A stretch of DNA of 64,000 nt, taken from Thiodiazotropha sp050305635 (GTDB lineage: Bacteria; Pseudomonadota; Gammaproteobacteria; Chromatiales; Chromatiaceae). Both the position numbers and the translations under genes were made by a program. A model generated the notes under the pieces. That model worked only from the letters and a program-made list of their open reading frames with translations. It made no database searches and had not been told where the DNA came from. This document shows, one piece after another, positions 43,352 to 51,429 of the stretch; positions within the stretch are counted from its first letter, which is position 1; every line of letters begins with the position of its first letter. The DNA is taken from the NCBI GenBank assembly GCA_050305635.1, contig JBNLFS010000034.1, forward strand, positions 1-64,000. Direction: 5' to 3'.

Positions 43352-44338
43352 TCACTGCTTGATCCGGCCCAGGACCAGGACCTCGACGCGCCGGTTTTCC
43401 GCACGTCCCTCGGGGGTGGCATTACTGGCAATGGGTTCCTTCTCCCCGGCGCCCCAGGTCGCAATCTTGTTCGGGTCGACACCGCCGCCCACCAGGTAGT
43501 CGCGTACCGCCCGGGCGCGCTGCTCCGACAGATCCTGGTTGTAATCATCATCCCCCACATCGTCGGTGTGACCGAGGATGCCGATGAAAACCGCTTTCGT
43601 CAGGGTGTCCATTGCCTGTGTGATGCTTTGCTCCAGAAGGTTCTTGCCCTCACCGGTCAGTTCGCCACTGCGGCGTTCAAACAGGGCCACACTGGGAAAC
43701 ACCATGGCATCCAGGGCGCGGGGCTGACCGACGACGAAGATCTCCACACGGCGGTTTTGCGCGCGGTGTTCCTCCGTGTCGTTGGGTACCAGGGGGTCGC
43801 TCTCGCCACGTCCGACAATCTTCATCTTGTCTGCAGGCACGTCCAGGGTGGTCAGGTAGTCCGCCACGGCTTGGGCGCGACGTTTCGACAAATCCAGGTT
43901 GTACGCATCGTCACCGGTGCTGTCGCTGTGGCCGAGGATAACAACCGCGTAAGCCTGGGCCAGGACGTCACCGAGTTCCTCTCGATAGTTGCGAATGTAG
44001 TCCTTGCCTCCATCGCTCAGATTGTCGCTGTCGAAGGCAAAGAGTTCTGCCTGCGGAAACAGGATGGTGCTGATTTCATCCTTGGCATCGCCAGCGATGA
44101 CCTTGACGGTTTTGTTCAGTTGGTAGCCGTCACAACCGGTGACCCGGGCCATCTCCGGGGTCCAGTAGCCGGTGTGAACGCACTCCCCAGAGCCACTGCG
44201 AACGATGTTGCCGTCATAGTCCATCACGTAGCCGGGTACGGATGCCCGGGATTCCGCGAGTGCCGAAGCACTGCTTGCCATCAGTAGTAGCGCGGTATAG
44301 ATGAGACGCCGATGACTGTTATGAACCGATAATGACAT
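43352..44338 (-). CDS. OmpA-family protein with two OmpA C-terminal domains
   Basis: This exported 328-residue protein (signal peptide to about 29, SASALAE) has a short unique region (ECVHTGYWTPEMARVTGCDGY) and then two peptidoglycan-binding OmpA domains in tandem. The first has VILGHSDSTGDDAYNLDLSK..RRVEIFVVG, the second ILGHTDDVGDDDYNQDLSEQ..RRVEVLVLG. Two tandem copies without a barrel suggest a periplasmic cell-wall linker. Partners are not known. Confidence 0.9.
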   Translation of the reverse strand: MSLSVHNSHRRLIYTALLLMASSASALAESRASVPGYVMDYDGNIVRSGSGECVHTGYWTPEMARVTGCDGYQLNKTVKVIAGDAKDEISTILFPQAELFAFDSDNLSDGGKDYIRNYREELGDVLAQAYAVVILGHSDSTGDDAYNLDLSKRRAQAVADYLTTLDVPADKMKIVGRGESDPLVPNDTEEHRAQNRRVEIFVVGQPRALDAMVFPSVALFERRSGELTGEGKNLLEQSITQAMDTLTKAVFIGILGHTDDVGDDDYNQDLSEQRARAVRDYLVGGGVDPNKIATWGAGEKEPIASNATPEGRAENRRVEVLVLGRIKQ

Positions 44339-44620
44339 GACTCCTCCCTCGATTAATTATTCTTCGATGGAATAAATATAAGACAATCGGTACCACCGTC
44401 AAGAAACAGCATGACCTGTAAATTGCAGGGTATATAAGAAAAAAAGGGGTGAGAGCCGACCAGAGGTTCAGCGGTAGCAACAGGTGAGGGAATCGCTCAG
44501 TACGGCCTCCCTGCCGGCCTGAGATTGTTGATCGACGCTTATTTTCCGTGTGACGAGCGTAACGATATAAACTCGAGGACCCGCGCGGCTTATTGGCCGG
44601 GCGGGTCGAGTGGGTCAGGT

Positions 44621-45916
44621 CTATTCCAGCATGTCGTTGATTACGTTATTAAACCAACTGTGGGCATAACTCACCTCGCGTTTTCTCTGCTCATCGGATG
44701 CGTCCATGGGCGAGAGACCGCCCGAACCCTCGATCGGATTGATCATGTTATTGGCACGGTCCAATGAATAGACCGCCGCCACCGAGATCCCGTGTTCGTG
44801 GCTGATGATGCTGTAGCAGGTGTTGACGAAGGTGGGCTCTCCCACAGGCTGATTGTTGAATTTCGCAACGATCGCAGCGGCAGCGACCTTAGCCTGGGAG
44901 TTTGCGGCATATGCCGATTTGGGCATTTTGGCCGCGTTCGAGGCGTCGCCCAGCACATACACGTCCTTGTGCCGGGTTGATGCGAAGGTGAGCTTGTCGA
45001 CAGGACACCAGTCGCCATCGGCCAGGTCGGAGGTAAAAGCGACCTTGCCTGCCTTTTGCGGCGGGATGATGTTGATGACATCGCCCTGGAAATCCTCGAT
45101 CTCCGCCGTAATGGTGCGGGTGGTTGGATCAACGGCTTCCACCTTGCCGCCGCCGGCCGCGCCCACCCATTCGATCATGCTGTTTTCGGTCCCGAATCCG
45201 TAGTGCTTACTCCAGCCCTGGCGGAACAGCCCCTGCTTGGAAAACGCATCTTTAGGATCAAGTATGATGATCTTGGCCTTAGGCTTGTGGTGTTTGCAGT
45301 ACAGGGCGATCTGCGCGGCCCGCTCATAGGGTCCGGGAGGACATTTATAGGGATTGGGTGGCGCGACGATGATCACCTTGCCACCTTCTGGCATGGCCCG
45401 GATCTGGTTTGCAAGCGTCACCGTCTGGGGGCCCGCGAACCAGGCATGAGGGATCAATTCCGAGACCGCCTCGTCGTACCCTTCAATGGCATCCCACTTG
45501 AAGTCGACCCCAGGGGAGACAATGCAGGCGTCATAGCCGAAGCGTTGATCGGTTCCGGTAACCACGACCTTGGCATCGGCCTCGATGGCGGTCACCCGGT
45601 CATGGACGATGTTCACGCCATAACGTTCGAGTCCCTGGTAATCAAAAGTGATGGATTCCAGGGTGCGGTCGCCACTCAACACCTCGTTGCTCATGAAACA
45701 GGAGGTGTAGGTCTTCTTGGCCTCGATCAGTGTGACCTCGAGGGTGGGGTCGAGTTTGCGGAGATACTTGGCCGCGGTGCAGCCGCCTACACCCCCGCCC
45801 ACGACGACCACCTTGCGAGTTGCCGACAGCAACAGTCCCGGGAAACCCAATAAACCTCCGGCCAGGGTCATGCCGGCCGACCAGCGAAAGAAGCCTCTGC
45901 GATTGTAATGACTCAT
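44621..45916 (-). CDS. fccB: Flavocytochrome c sulfide dehydrogenase, flavoprotein subunit
   Basis: This periplasmic flavoprotein of about 431 residues oxidises sulfide and passes electrons to the FccA cytochrome. The ATG at 45916 follows GGAGGG; the upstream frame extension is not supported. A Tat signal (NRRGFFRW), FAD site VVVVGGGVGGCTAAK, and the redox cysteine pair C192 (KCPPGPYERA) and C367 (NTCYSII) are present, as in FccB. It is the last gene of the cytochrome-fccA-fccB unit, 19 nt after fccA. Confidence 0.93.
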   Translation of the reverse strand: MSHYNRRGFFRWSAGMTLAGGLLGFPGLLLSATRKVVVVGGGVGGCTAAKYLRKLDPTLEVTLIEAKKTYTSCFMSNEVLSGDRTLESITFDYQGLERYGVNIVHDRVTAIEADAKVVVTGTDQRFGYDACIVSPGVDFKWDAIEGYDEAVSELIPHAWFAGPQTVTLANQIRAMPEGGKVIIVAPPNPYKCPPGPYERAAQIALYCKHHKPKAKIIILDPKDAFSKQGLFRQGWSKHYGFGTENSMIEWVGAAGGGKVEAVDPTTRTITAEIEDFQGDVINIIPPQKAGKVAFTSDLADGDWCPVDKLTFASTRHKDVYVLGDASNAAKMPKSAYAANSQAKVAAAAIVAKFNNQPVGEPTFVNTCYSIISHEHGISVAAVYSLDRANNMINPIEGSGGLSPMDASDEQRKREVSYAHSWFNNVINDMLE

Positions 45917-45935
45917 TCTGTCTGTCCCTCCGCCA

Positions 45936-46526
45936 CTACTGGTGGCTGCCGTAGTAGTGGATAAGTGCCTGCACGGCCTCTTCGCCTTCCGCTTCAATGA
46001 CGGCATCCACCTTTCGCTTCATCTTGCGCGGGTAGGGCCGTAATCCTCTGAGATAGTCCGCCATGCTGTTTTCGAGATAGGGCATCCATTGTCCGGCAAG
46101 TGTGCCGGCATCACCCGCAACACCTCCGTTCTCATGGCATTTTTCGCAATACTGTTTGTGCAGGGTTTCGCCGCGTGCCGCCAGGGCAGGATCATGTTTC
46201 TGCGGCACGACACGCTGCTTCTGTTTGGCAAAGTACCAGGCCATCCCCCTGAGTTCCTCGTCGTCATAGGCTTTGGCGATGCGATTCATGATCGTGGAAT
46301 TGCGCTTGTCTTCACGGTAGCCCTTCATGACGTCGACGAAGACATCCGGGTCCATTCCGGCAATTGTCGGACTTGACGGGCCCACGCTGGAGCCGTCTGT
46401 TCCATGGCACCCGGCGCAGGTGAAGGCTAGCGCCTGCCCTGAGGGGGTGTTCTCCGCGTGTGCACAGGTGGTTAGAACGCCCAACAGCACCAGGAGAGGG
46501 AGAGCAAAGGATGTTGTTTTTCTCAT
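45936..46526 (-). CDS. fccA: Diheme cytochrome c, FccA-like
   Basis: A 196-residue exported cytochrome (signal peptide to about 24). It carries two CxxCH sites, CAGCH near 37 and CEKCH near 127, each followed by a c4-type fold with distal methionines. It lies directly before fccB, which identifies it as the electron-accepting subunit. It is 17 nt after the nonaheme gene. Confidence 0.92.
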   Translation of the reverse strand: MRKTTSFALPLLVLLGVLTTCAHAENTPSGQALAFTCAGCHGTDGSSVGPSSPTIAGMDPDVFVDVMKGYREDKRNSTIMNRIAKAYDDEELRGMAWYFAKQKQRVVPQKHDPALAARGETLHKQYCEKCHENGGVAGDAGTLAGQWMPYLENSMADYLRGLRPYPRKMKRKVDAVIEAEGEEAVQALIHYYGSHQ

Positions 46527-46543
46527 GCTAAAGGTCTCCAGGT

Positions 46544-48526
46544 TCAGGCCGGCGCGGTCATCAGACCGATCAGCACCAGGGTCAGCAGGGCCAGGCCGGA
46601 CATGATCAGTACTGTGGTGATGAACGAAGCGGCAAGATCCGCTCGTCGCGATGGACGCCTGACGAGGTGGCTGTCCAGTTCGCCGCTATTGAGCAGTCGT
46701 TCGTATTCCAGGCGGTGATCGTGTTTGAACTCCTCGATGGGAATGGCGCCGGTGAAAATGGTCGTACTCATCGGGAAGCGTTCCGGGCGGAAATGTACGT
46801 TGAAGAAGTGCACCGAGTTCAGAAAGATCGCTGCCAGGAGCGCCTCTTCGGCATGTACCAGGGTGGCGATATTGAACATCCAGCCTGGCAGGAGTTGCGC
46901 GGTGGCCTCCGGTGCGAACAGCATGATACCGGATGAACCGATTACGGCCGCACCCCAGAAAGGTGCCCAGTAGTCGAATTTCTGCCAATAGGTCCAGTGG
47001 CTGAACTCGGGACGCGGGCCCCGACCGACAAACCATCGGAACATGCCTTTCAGGTCATCCCAGTCTTTCCAGTTGGGCAGCATGGAGGTGCTGCCGAACC
47101 ATTTGAAGGTGCTGCGTTTGCTCCATATGTTGCTGATCGCTATGGCCAGATGGATGATAAAGATACTCAGCCAGATTATGGCTGCGGTGCGATGAATTTT
47201 GCCTTCCATCTCGGTTCCTCCGAGAAACACCACCACGGCTTTCGCCCAGTCGGTGTGGGCAAACAGAAGCGTGGTGCCCGTAAGGATCAGCGTCATCGTA
47301 GAGATGGCGAACAGCCCGTGAATCCAGCGCCAGACCGCAGGAAAACGCCGGAAGTAGACCACGTCAGGCTTGTTCAGGTCTTCGATAAATCCCTTTCCTT
47401 GGATATAGTCCACGACCTCGCGGTAGAGCCACATGATCACATGCACCCAGAAGAACGCCATCACGGAATAGATGAGGATCTGCATGAATACCTTGAAGAA
47501 CCATAGCCCGGGATAGTTTTCCCGGTCATCCGCGTCACCATGGGGCCAGAAGGTCAGGAAATTTTCGTTAGCGTCCTCATGGCACACCCGGCAGTTTTCG
47601 AGACGATTGTTGGCATGGATTTCCGATGTCGGATCGTCCTCGCCCTTGACCGTGTGACCACCATGGCAGTCATAGCATTTCGCGGTGTTGGTATAACCCA
47701 GGCGATGCACCTGACCATGATACGAATCGAAATAGGTCCGTTGGGCCTCTTCATGGCAATTGCCGCAATTCTTGGTGATCGCCAGCTTAGCCTTGTCACT
47801 GTCGGGGGAATCGATCGCGTGGGTGGTGTGGCAGTCGGAACAGACCGCTGAGTCGCTGTCCTTCTCCTGCAGGACCGCCACCCCGTGCACGGAACCGCTG
47901 TACTCCTTGAGTTGCTTCTTGTGGCACTCTCCGCATACCTCGGGATTACTCAAGCGGTGATCGGCCCTTTGGTGGCTCCCCAGGGAGCCGATGTTGTGGG
48001 CGTCATGACAGTCGTAGCAGGTGGCATTGGTCACTGACTGATCGTGCCTGTTGGGACGGGCATGCACGGAGTCATAGTAAGCGTCGATGGTCTCCATCAC
48101 CACTCCGAGACGCTTGAATTTGTCGTCCGGGTCGCTTCGGTGCTCATCCCAGGTCTTGCGGTGACACTCCACGCAACCTACAACGACCTCGGGCGCCTTG
48201 CGGTGAGGGACTCGGTCGATGGTCGCGTGACAATCGGTACAGGCCCGTTCACCGTGTACGCTGTCTTTGATGATTTCCGGGTTCGCGAAAATCTCTACGA
48301 CGCTGCCGTCATCCCGGGTATCGGTCTTCTCATGCACATCGCCGTGGCATTTCAGGCAGCGCTCGTTGGGAATAATGCGTTTGCCTGTCTCGGGATCAAA
48401 ACCCGGGGGAGGCGTTTCACCCAAAACAGTTAATTCAGGGACAGCACCCTGAACGGGCATGACGAAACAGAGTGTGAAAAAAAGAATGAATTTCCAGGAT
48501 GGGAATCGATTCCCGATATACAGCAT
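46544..48526 (-). CDS. Nonaheme cytochrome c fused to a cytochrome b membrane domain
   Basis: This protein has about 660 residues from the ATG at 48526 (GAGGA upstream) and a signal/anchor. The N-terminal about 320 residues carry nine CxxCH sites (CLKCH, CTDCH, CVECH, CYDCH, CGECH, CSDCH, CGNCH, CYDCH, CRVCH). The C-terminal part has a b561/NarI-like set of four or more helices with histidines (WRWIHGLFAIS, KIHRTAAIIWLSIFIIHLA, LVHAEEALLAAIFLNSVHFF). Such a protein could exchange electrons between periplasmic c-type carriers and the quinone pool. Linked to fccA/fccB, it suggests a sulfide-to-quinone path (inference). It resembles no single named respiratory enzyme that I can assign. Confidence 0.9.
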   Translation of the reverse strand: MLYIGNRFPSWKFILFFTLCFVMPVQGAVPELTVLGETPPPGFDPETGKRIIPNERCLKCHGDVHEKTDTRDDGSVVEIFANPEIIKDSVHGERACTDCHATIDRVPHRKAPEVVVGCVECHRKTWDEHRSDPDDKFKRLGVVMETIDAYYDSVHARPNRHDQSVTNATCYDCHDAHNIGSLGSHQRADHRLSNPEVCGECHKKQLKEYSGSVHGVAVLQEKDSDSAVCSDCHTTHAIDSPDSDKAKLAITKNCGNCHEEAQRTYFDSYHGQVHRLGYTNTAKCYDCHGGHTVKGEDDPTSEIHANNRLENCRVCHEDANENFLTFWPHGDADDRENYPGLWFFKVFMQILIYSVMAFFWVHVIMWLYREVVDYIQGKGFIEDLNKPDVVYFRRFPAVWRWIHGLFAISTMTLILTGTTLLFAHTDWAKAVVVFLGGTEMEGKIHRTAAIIWLSIFIIHLAIAISNIWSKRSTFKWFGSTSMLPNWKDWDDLKGMFRWFVGRGPRPEFSHWTYWQKFDYWAPFWGAAVIGSSGIMLFAPEATAQLLPGWMFNIATLVHAEEALLAAIFLNSVHFFNVHFRPERFPMSTTIFTGAIPIEEFKHDHRLEYERLLNSGELDSHLVRRPSRRADLAASFITTVLIMSGLALLTLVLIGLMTAPA

Positions 48527-48724
48527 TTTTGCTTCCTCGCGGGTTAAATGCACAACCGCTACGAAGAGGCTAAACATGCTAATACATCAGACGCAGCCAG
48601 AAACGGGACAACAGTGCCAAAAGAAACCGGAGATCCATGCCTGCGCATGAATTACCCGGAAAACCATCGGGCCATAATCTTTATTTGGGGGTGATTTATG
48701 TCAAGCAATGTCGGCAAGCGAATA

Positions 48725-48738
48725 TTGATCTGGATCAA
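48725..48738. promoter_or_regulatory. FNR/ANR-type box
   Basis: TTGATCTGGATCAA is a perfect match to the FNR consensus TTGAT-N4-ATCAA. It is the centre of a longer perfect palindrome (ATATTGATCTGGATCAATAT, 48722-48741). It lies 200 nt upstream of the cytochrome-fccAB start and 131 nt upstream of the 44-aa gene. A CATAAA -10-like sequence on the minus strand near 48695-48700 gives a centre at about -43 to -44 (tentative). Confidence 0.65.
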
Positions 48739-48869
48739 TATATCGTCATTCTTCTGTTTAGAAGACCCATAGTAAGACGAAGTACTGCTTTTAATAATTT
48801 CATGAGTTGCTAATATAGCCCGTCGTGATTGTTGAAGTATTCGATCCGGATTGCCTACTGGAGATCATC

Positions 48870-49004
48870 ATGAACGCAGCACCCATCTTGATCATGGCAT
48901 CAGCAGTATTCCTGTTTGCTGTCACAGCCCTGAGTATCGCTACCATCCTCGGATTGGCCATGGGCCATGTCCGCAGTTTCTTCAAAAAGGGCGTCAAAAC
49001 CTGA
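48870..49004 (+). CDS. Small single-pass membrane protein (44 aa)
   Basis: A short gene with GGAG 7 nt before the ATG. The product begins MNAAPILIMASAVFLFAVTA, has one hydrophobic helix (about 5-32) and a basic tail (VRSFFKKGVKT). It is divergent from the cytochrome-fccAB unit and shares its upstream region with the FNR-type box. I do not recognise a family. Confidence 0.6.
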   Translation: MNAAPILIMASAVFLFAVTALSIATILGLAMGHVRSFFKKGVKT

Positions 49005-49136
49005 TATCCATGCGGTATACAGCAGTGGTTTCCGTCCCGGTCTCCGCTGTTGGAGCTGAATTGCAGGCTGGTGGCAATCCCTCAGGCGGAGGGATTCATC
49101 ATTAAGCTCCGATGTCTTTTTGTGTACCGATCAGGC

Positions 49137-49171
49137 ATAAAAAAAGCACTTAGAGAAAACTCTAAGTGCTT
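49137..49171 (-). terminator. Rho-independent terminator after tRNA-Asn
   Basis: A 12-bp stem (AAGCACTTAGAG/CTCTAAGTGCTT, 49144-49155 and 49160-49171) with an AAAA loop is followed on the minus strand by a run of T. Confidence 0.9.
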
Positions 49172-49179
49172 GTTTTATT

Positions 49180-49255
49180 TGGCTCCCCGGGACAGGCTCG
49201 AACTGCCGACCTAGTGATTAACAGTCACCCGCTCTACCGACTGAGCTACCGGGGA
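49180..49255 (-). tRNA. tRNA-Asn (anticodon GTT)
   Basis: A 76-nt cloverleaf with encoded CCA. The acceptor stem is TCCCCGG/CCGGGGA, the D arm AGCTCAGTCGGTAGAGC, the anticodon loop CTGTTAA (GTT) and the T arm starts TTCGA. The sequence and discriminator G match bacterial tRNA-Asn. Confidence 0.97.
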
Positions 49256-49318
49256 ATGAGTTAAGAGGGGCGCATAATAATGACACAGACCCCGAGCGTC
49301 AATAGTTTCCCAACAAAT

Positions 49319-49885
49319 TCACTCTTTACAGCGGACCGTCGAGTCCCGACTGACCCGGTCGGAGATGCGAATGCGCCCGACGTTGTTGACGATCAGGTAC
49401 TTGCCAGGCACCCGGTTGTGCGGATCGCAGAACCCGAAGCTGAGATTGTAGCCACTGGGACGACCGTCACCCAGGTAGTGGACCTGGGTGCGTGTCGGGT
49501 TCGAATGGATCTCGATTTCAGAACCCTTTTCGGCATTGAACAACGCCATGACCGGTTCACCGGGGTCCGCCTGACCGTTTCGATTGGCATCAGTCACCAG
49601 GATCAAACCCCGGCTCCAGTCGTTTCCAGGCTGACAGGTCAGGTTATCTTCACTGGGGCAGAGGATCTGGCGTGACTCCTCGAGAATCGCCTGGCTTCTG
49701 GCTTGATGAAACAGAGTGGAGAAGCCGTTGATCAGGGTAGTCTGTTGGGTTTTGATGTGCAGTGTTCTGAAGCCCGGCACGCCCAGACTGAGCAGGATAG
49801 AGAGCAGGGAAAGGGCGGTGACCAGCTCCGTCAGGGTGAGTCCCCGATCACGGGTGAAACGACGGCAAAATGCAAACTGAGGCAT
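49319..49885 (-). CDS. GspH/FimT-family pseudopilin
   Basis: This 188-residue prepilin-like protein has a type IV prepilin site after G15 (TRDRG, then LTLTELVTALSLLSILLS with E at +5), and a GspH/FimT C-terminal domain with ILCPSEDNLTC and RGLILVTDANRNGQAD. It is a minor pseudopilin of type IV pili or type II secretion. No other pilus genes are in the window, so it is an orphan locus, as is common for fimT. Confidence 0.92.
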   Translation of the reverse strand: MPQFAFCRRFTRDRGLTLTELVTALSLLSILLSLGVPGFRTLHIKTQQTTLINGFSTLFHQARSQAILEESRQILCPSEDNLTCQPGNDWSRGLILVTDANRNGQADPGEPVMALFNAEKGSEIEIHSNPTRTQVHYLGDGRPSGYNLSFGFCDPHNRVPGKYLIVNNVGRIRISDRVSRDSTVRCKE

Positions 49886-50104
49886 GTGACTCCCTCCTTG
49901 GAGTATCTGTCGGGCGCAATCCGGCGTCCGTTGTTTAACGGCGCCCGGTTCAAATGGGCGCCGCTGATGATCTTAGGTTTCCCAGACTGCGTGGAACCTG
50001 TTACGGCATGCCTGGGTGGTGGGTCGGTGAGCCTATGCGCGAGTCCACCGGGTCAATGTTGACCCGATGATACCCGCATGCAGGTACAACCCGGCTTCAG
50101 ACTA

Positions 50105-51292
50105 TCAGGGCTTCAGGACCGATTCAATCCGGTCCAGCGCCTTTTGCAGTTTCTCCATGCTGGTGGCGATGGAGATGCGTACATGCCCGCCCAGACCGAA
50201 TGCGGTGCCCGGCACCAGTGCGACACCGGCCTGGGTGATCAGATACTCCGAGAGCTCCAGGTCGTTGCTGACCCCGTCGATTCGTTTGAGCGCCTCCTCG
50301 ACCTTGGGGAAGCAGTAGAAGGTGCCGTCGCTGGGCAGACACTCGATACCGGGCATGGTATTGAGGCGCTCCACCACGTAGTCATGGCGCTCCTTGAAGG
50401 CCTTGAGCATTTCGCCGATGCATTCCTGAGGACCTTCCAATGCCGCCTGGGCCGCCACCTGGGAGATGGAGGTGGGATTGGAGGTGCTCTGGGACTGGAT
50501 CTTCTTCATCGCCTTGATGATCTCGACCGGGCCGCCGGCATAGCCGATACGCCAGCCGGTCATGGAATAGGCCTTGGACACCCCGTTGAGCACCAGGGTA
50601 CGATCCTTCAGTTCCGGGCAGGCGTTGAGGATGTTGACGAACTGCTTGCCCGGCCAGAGGATGTGCTCATACATATCGTCCGTGGCAATCAAAACCCGGG
50701 GATGCTCTTTCAGTACCTCGCCCAGCGCCGCCAGCTCTTCCTGTGTGTAGGTCATGCCGGTGGGGTTGGACGGACTGTTGATCACGAACAGTTTGGTCTT
50801 GTCGGTGATTGCCGCGGCCAGTTGCTGGGCGGTGATCTTGAAGTTCTGGCCGGCGCCCGCGGAGACCAGCACCGGCACGCCACCGGCGAGGATGGACATG
50901 TCCGGATAGGAGACCCAGTAGGGCGCCGGGATGATCACCTCGTCACCCGGATCCAGGACCGCCTGGGCCAGATTGTAAAAGCTCTGTTTGCCACCGCAGG
51001 AGACCAGGATCTGATCGGCGGCGTAGTCGAAGCCGTTGTCACGCTTGAACTTGTCGATGATCGCCTGTTTCAGTCCCGGCGTTCCGTCGACTGCGGTGTA
51101 TTTGGTGAAACCGTCGTTGATCGCCTTGATGGCGGCCGCCTTGATGTGGTCCGGGGTGTCGAAATCGGGTTCGCCGGCGCCCAGTCCGATGACATCCTTA
51201 CCGGCGGCCCGCATCTCGGCGGCACGGGCGGTAATGGCAAGCGTCGGTGAGGGTTTGACGGCTTTTACGCGACTGGAGAGTTGTGAATTCAT
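50105..51292 (-). CDS. Pyridoxal-phosphate aspartate aminotransferase (class I, subgroup 1-beta type)
   Basis: This cytosolic enzyme of about 395 residues begins MNSQLSSRVKAVKPSPTLAI. It shows IGLGAGEPDFDTPDHIKAAA, the substrate-side NPSNPTG-like NSPSNPTGMTY, and the PLP lysine in NGVSKAYSMTGWRIGYAGG. The ATG at 51292 gives the normal family N-terminus; the frame is open further to 51370. It interconverts aspartate/oxaloacetate and glutamate/2-oxoglutarate. It is divergent from uvrB. Confidence 0.94.
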   Translation of the reverse strand: MNSQLSSRVKAVKPSPTLAITARAAEMRAAGKDVIGLGAGEPDFDTPDHIKAAAIKAINDGFTKYTAVDGTPGLKQAIIDKFKRDNGFDYAADQILVSCGGKQSFYNLAQAVLDPGDEVIIPAPYWVSYPDMSILAGGVPVLVSAGAGQNFKITAQQLAAAITDKTKLFVINSPSNPTGMTYTQEELAALGEVLKEHPRVLIATDDMYEHILWPGKQFVNILNACPELKDRTLVLNGVSKAYSMTGWRIGYAGGPVEIIKAMKKIQSQSTSNPTSISQVAAQAALEGPQECIGEMLKAFKERHDYVVERLNTMPGIECLPSDGTFYCFPKVEEALKRIDGVSNDLELSEYLITQAGVALVPGTAFGLGGHVRISIATSMEKLQKALDRIESVLKP

Positions 51293-51429
51293 GGCGGTTT
51301 CGGGTCCCTGGAGCTGAACGACAGGCGTCGGGTTATGGAAATCATTCAAGTGTCGTGAGGGTCGCAACACTAGGATGACGCGGTGCGGATGTCATAATAG
51401 CCAATTAATGCACGATGAAGAATCCCTGA

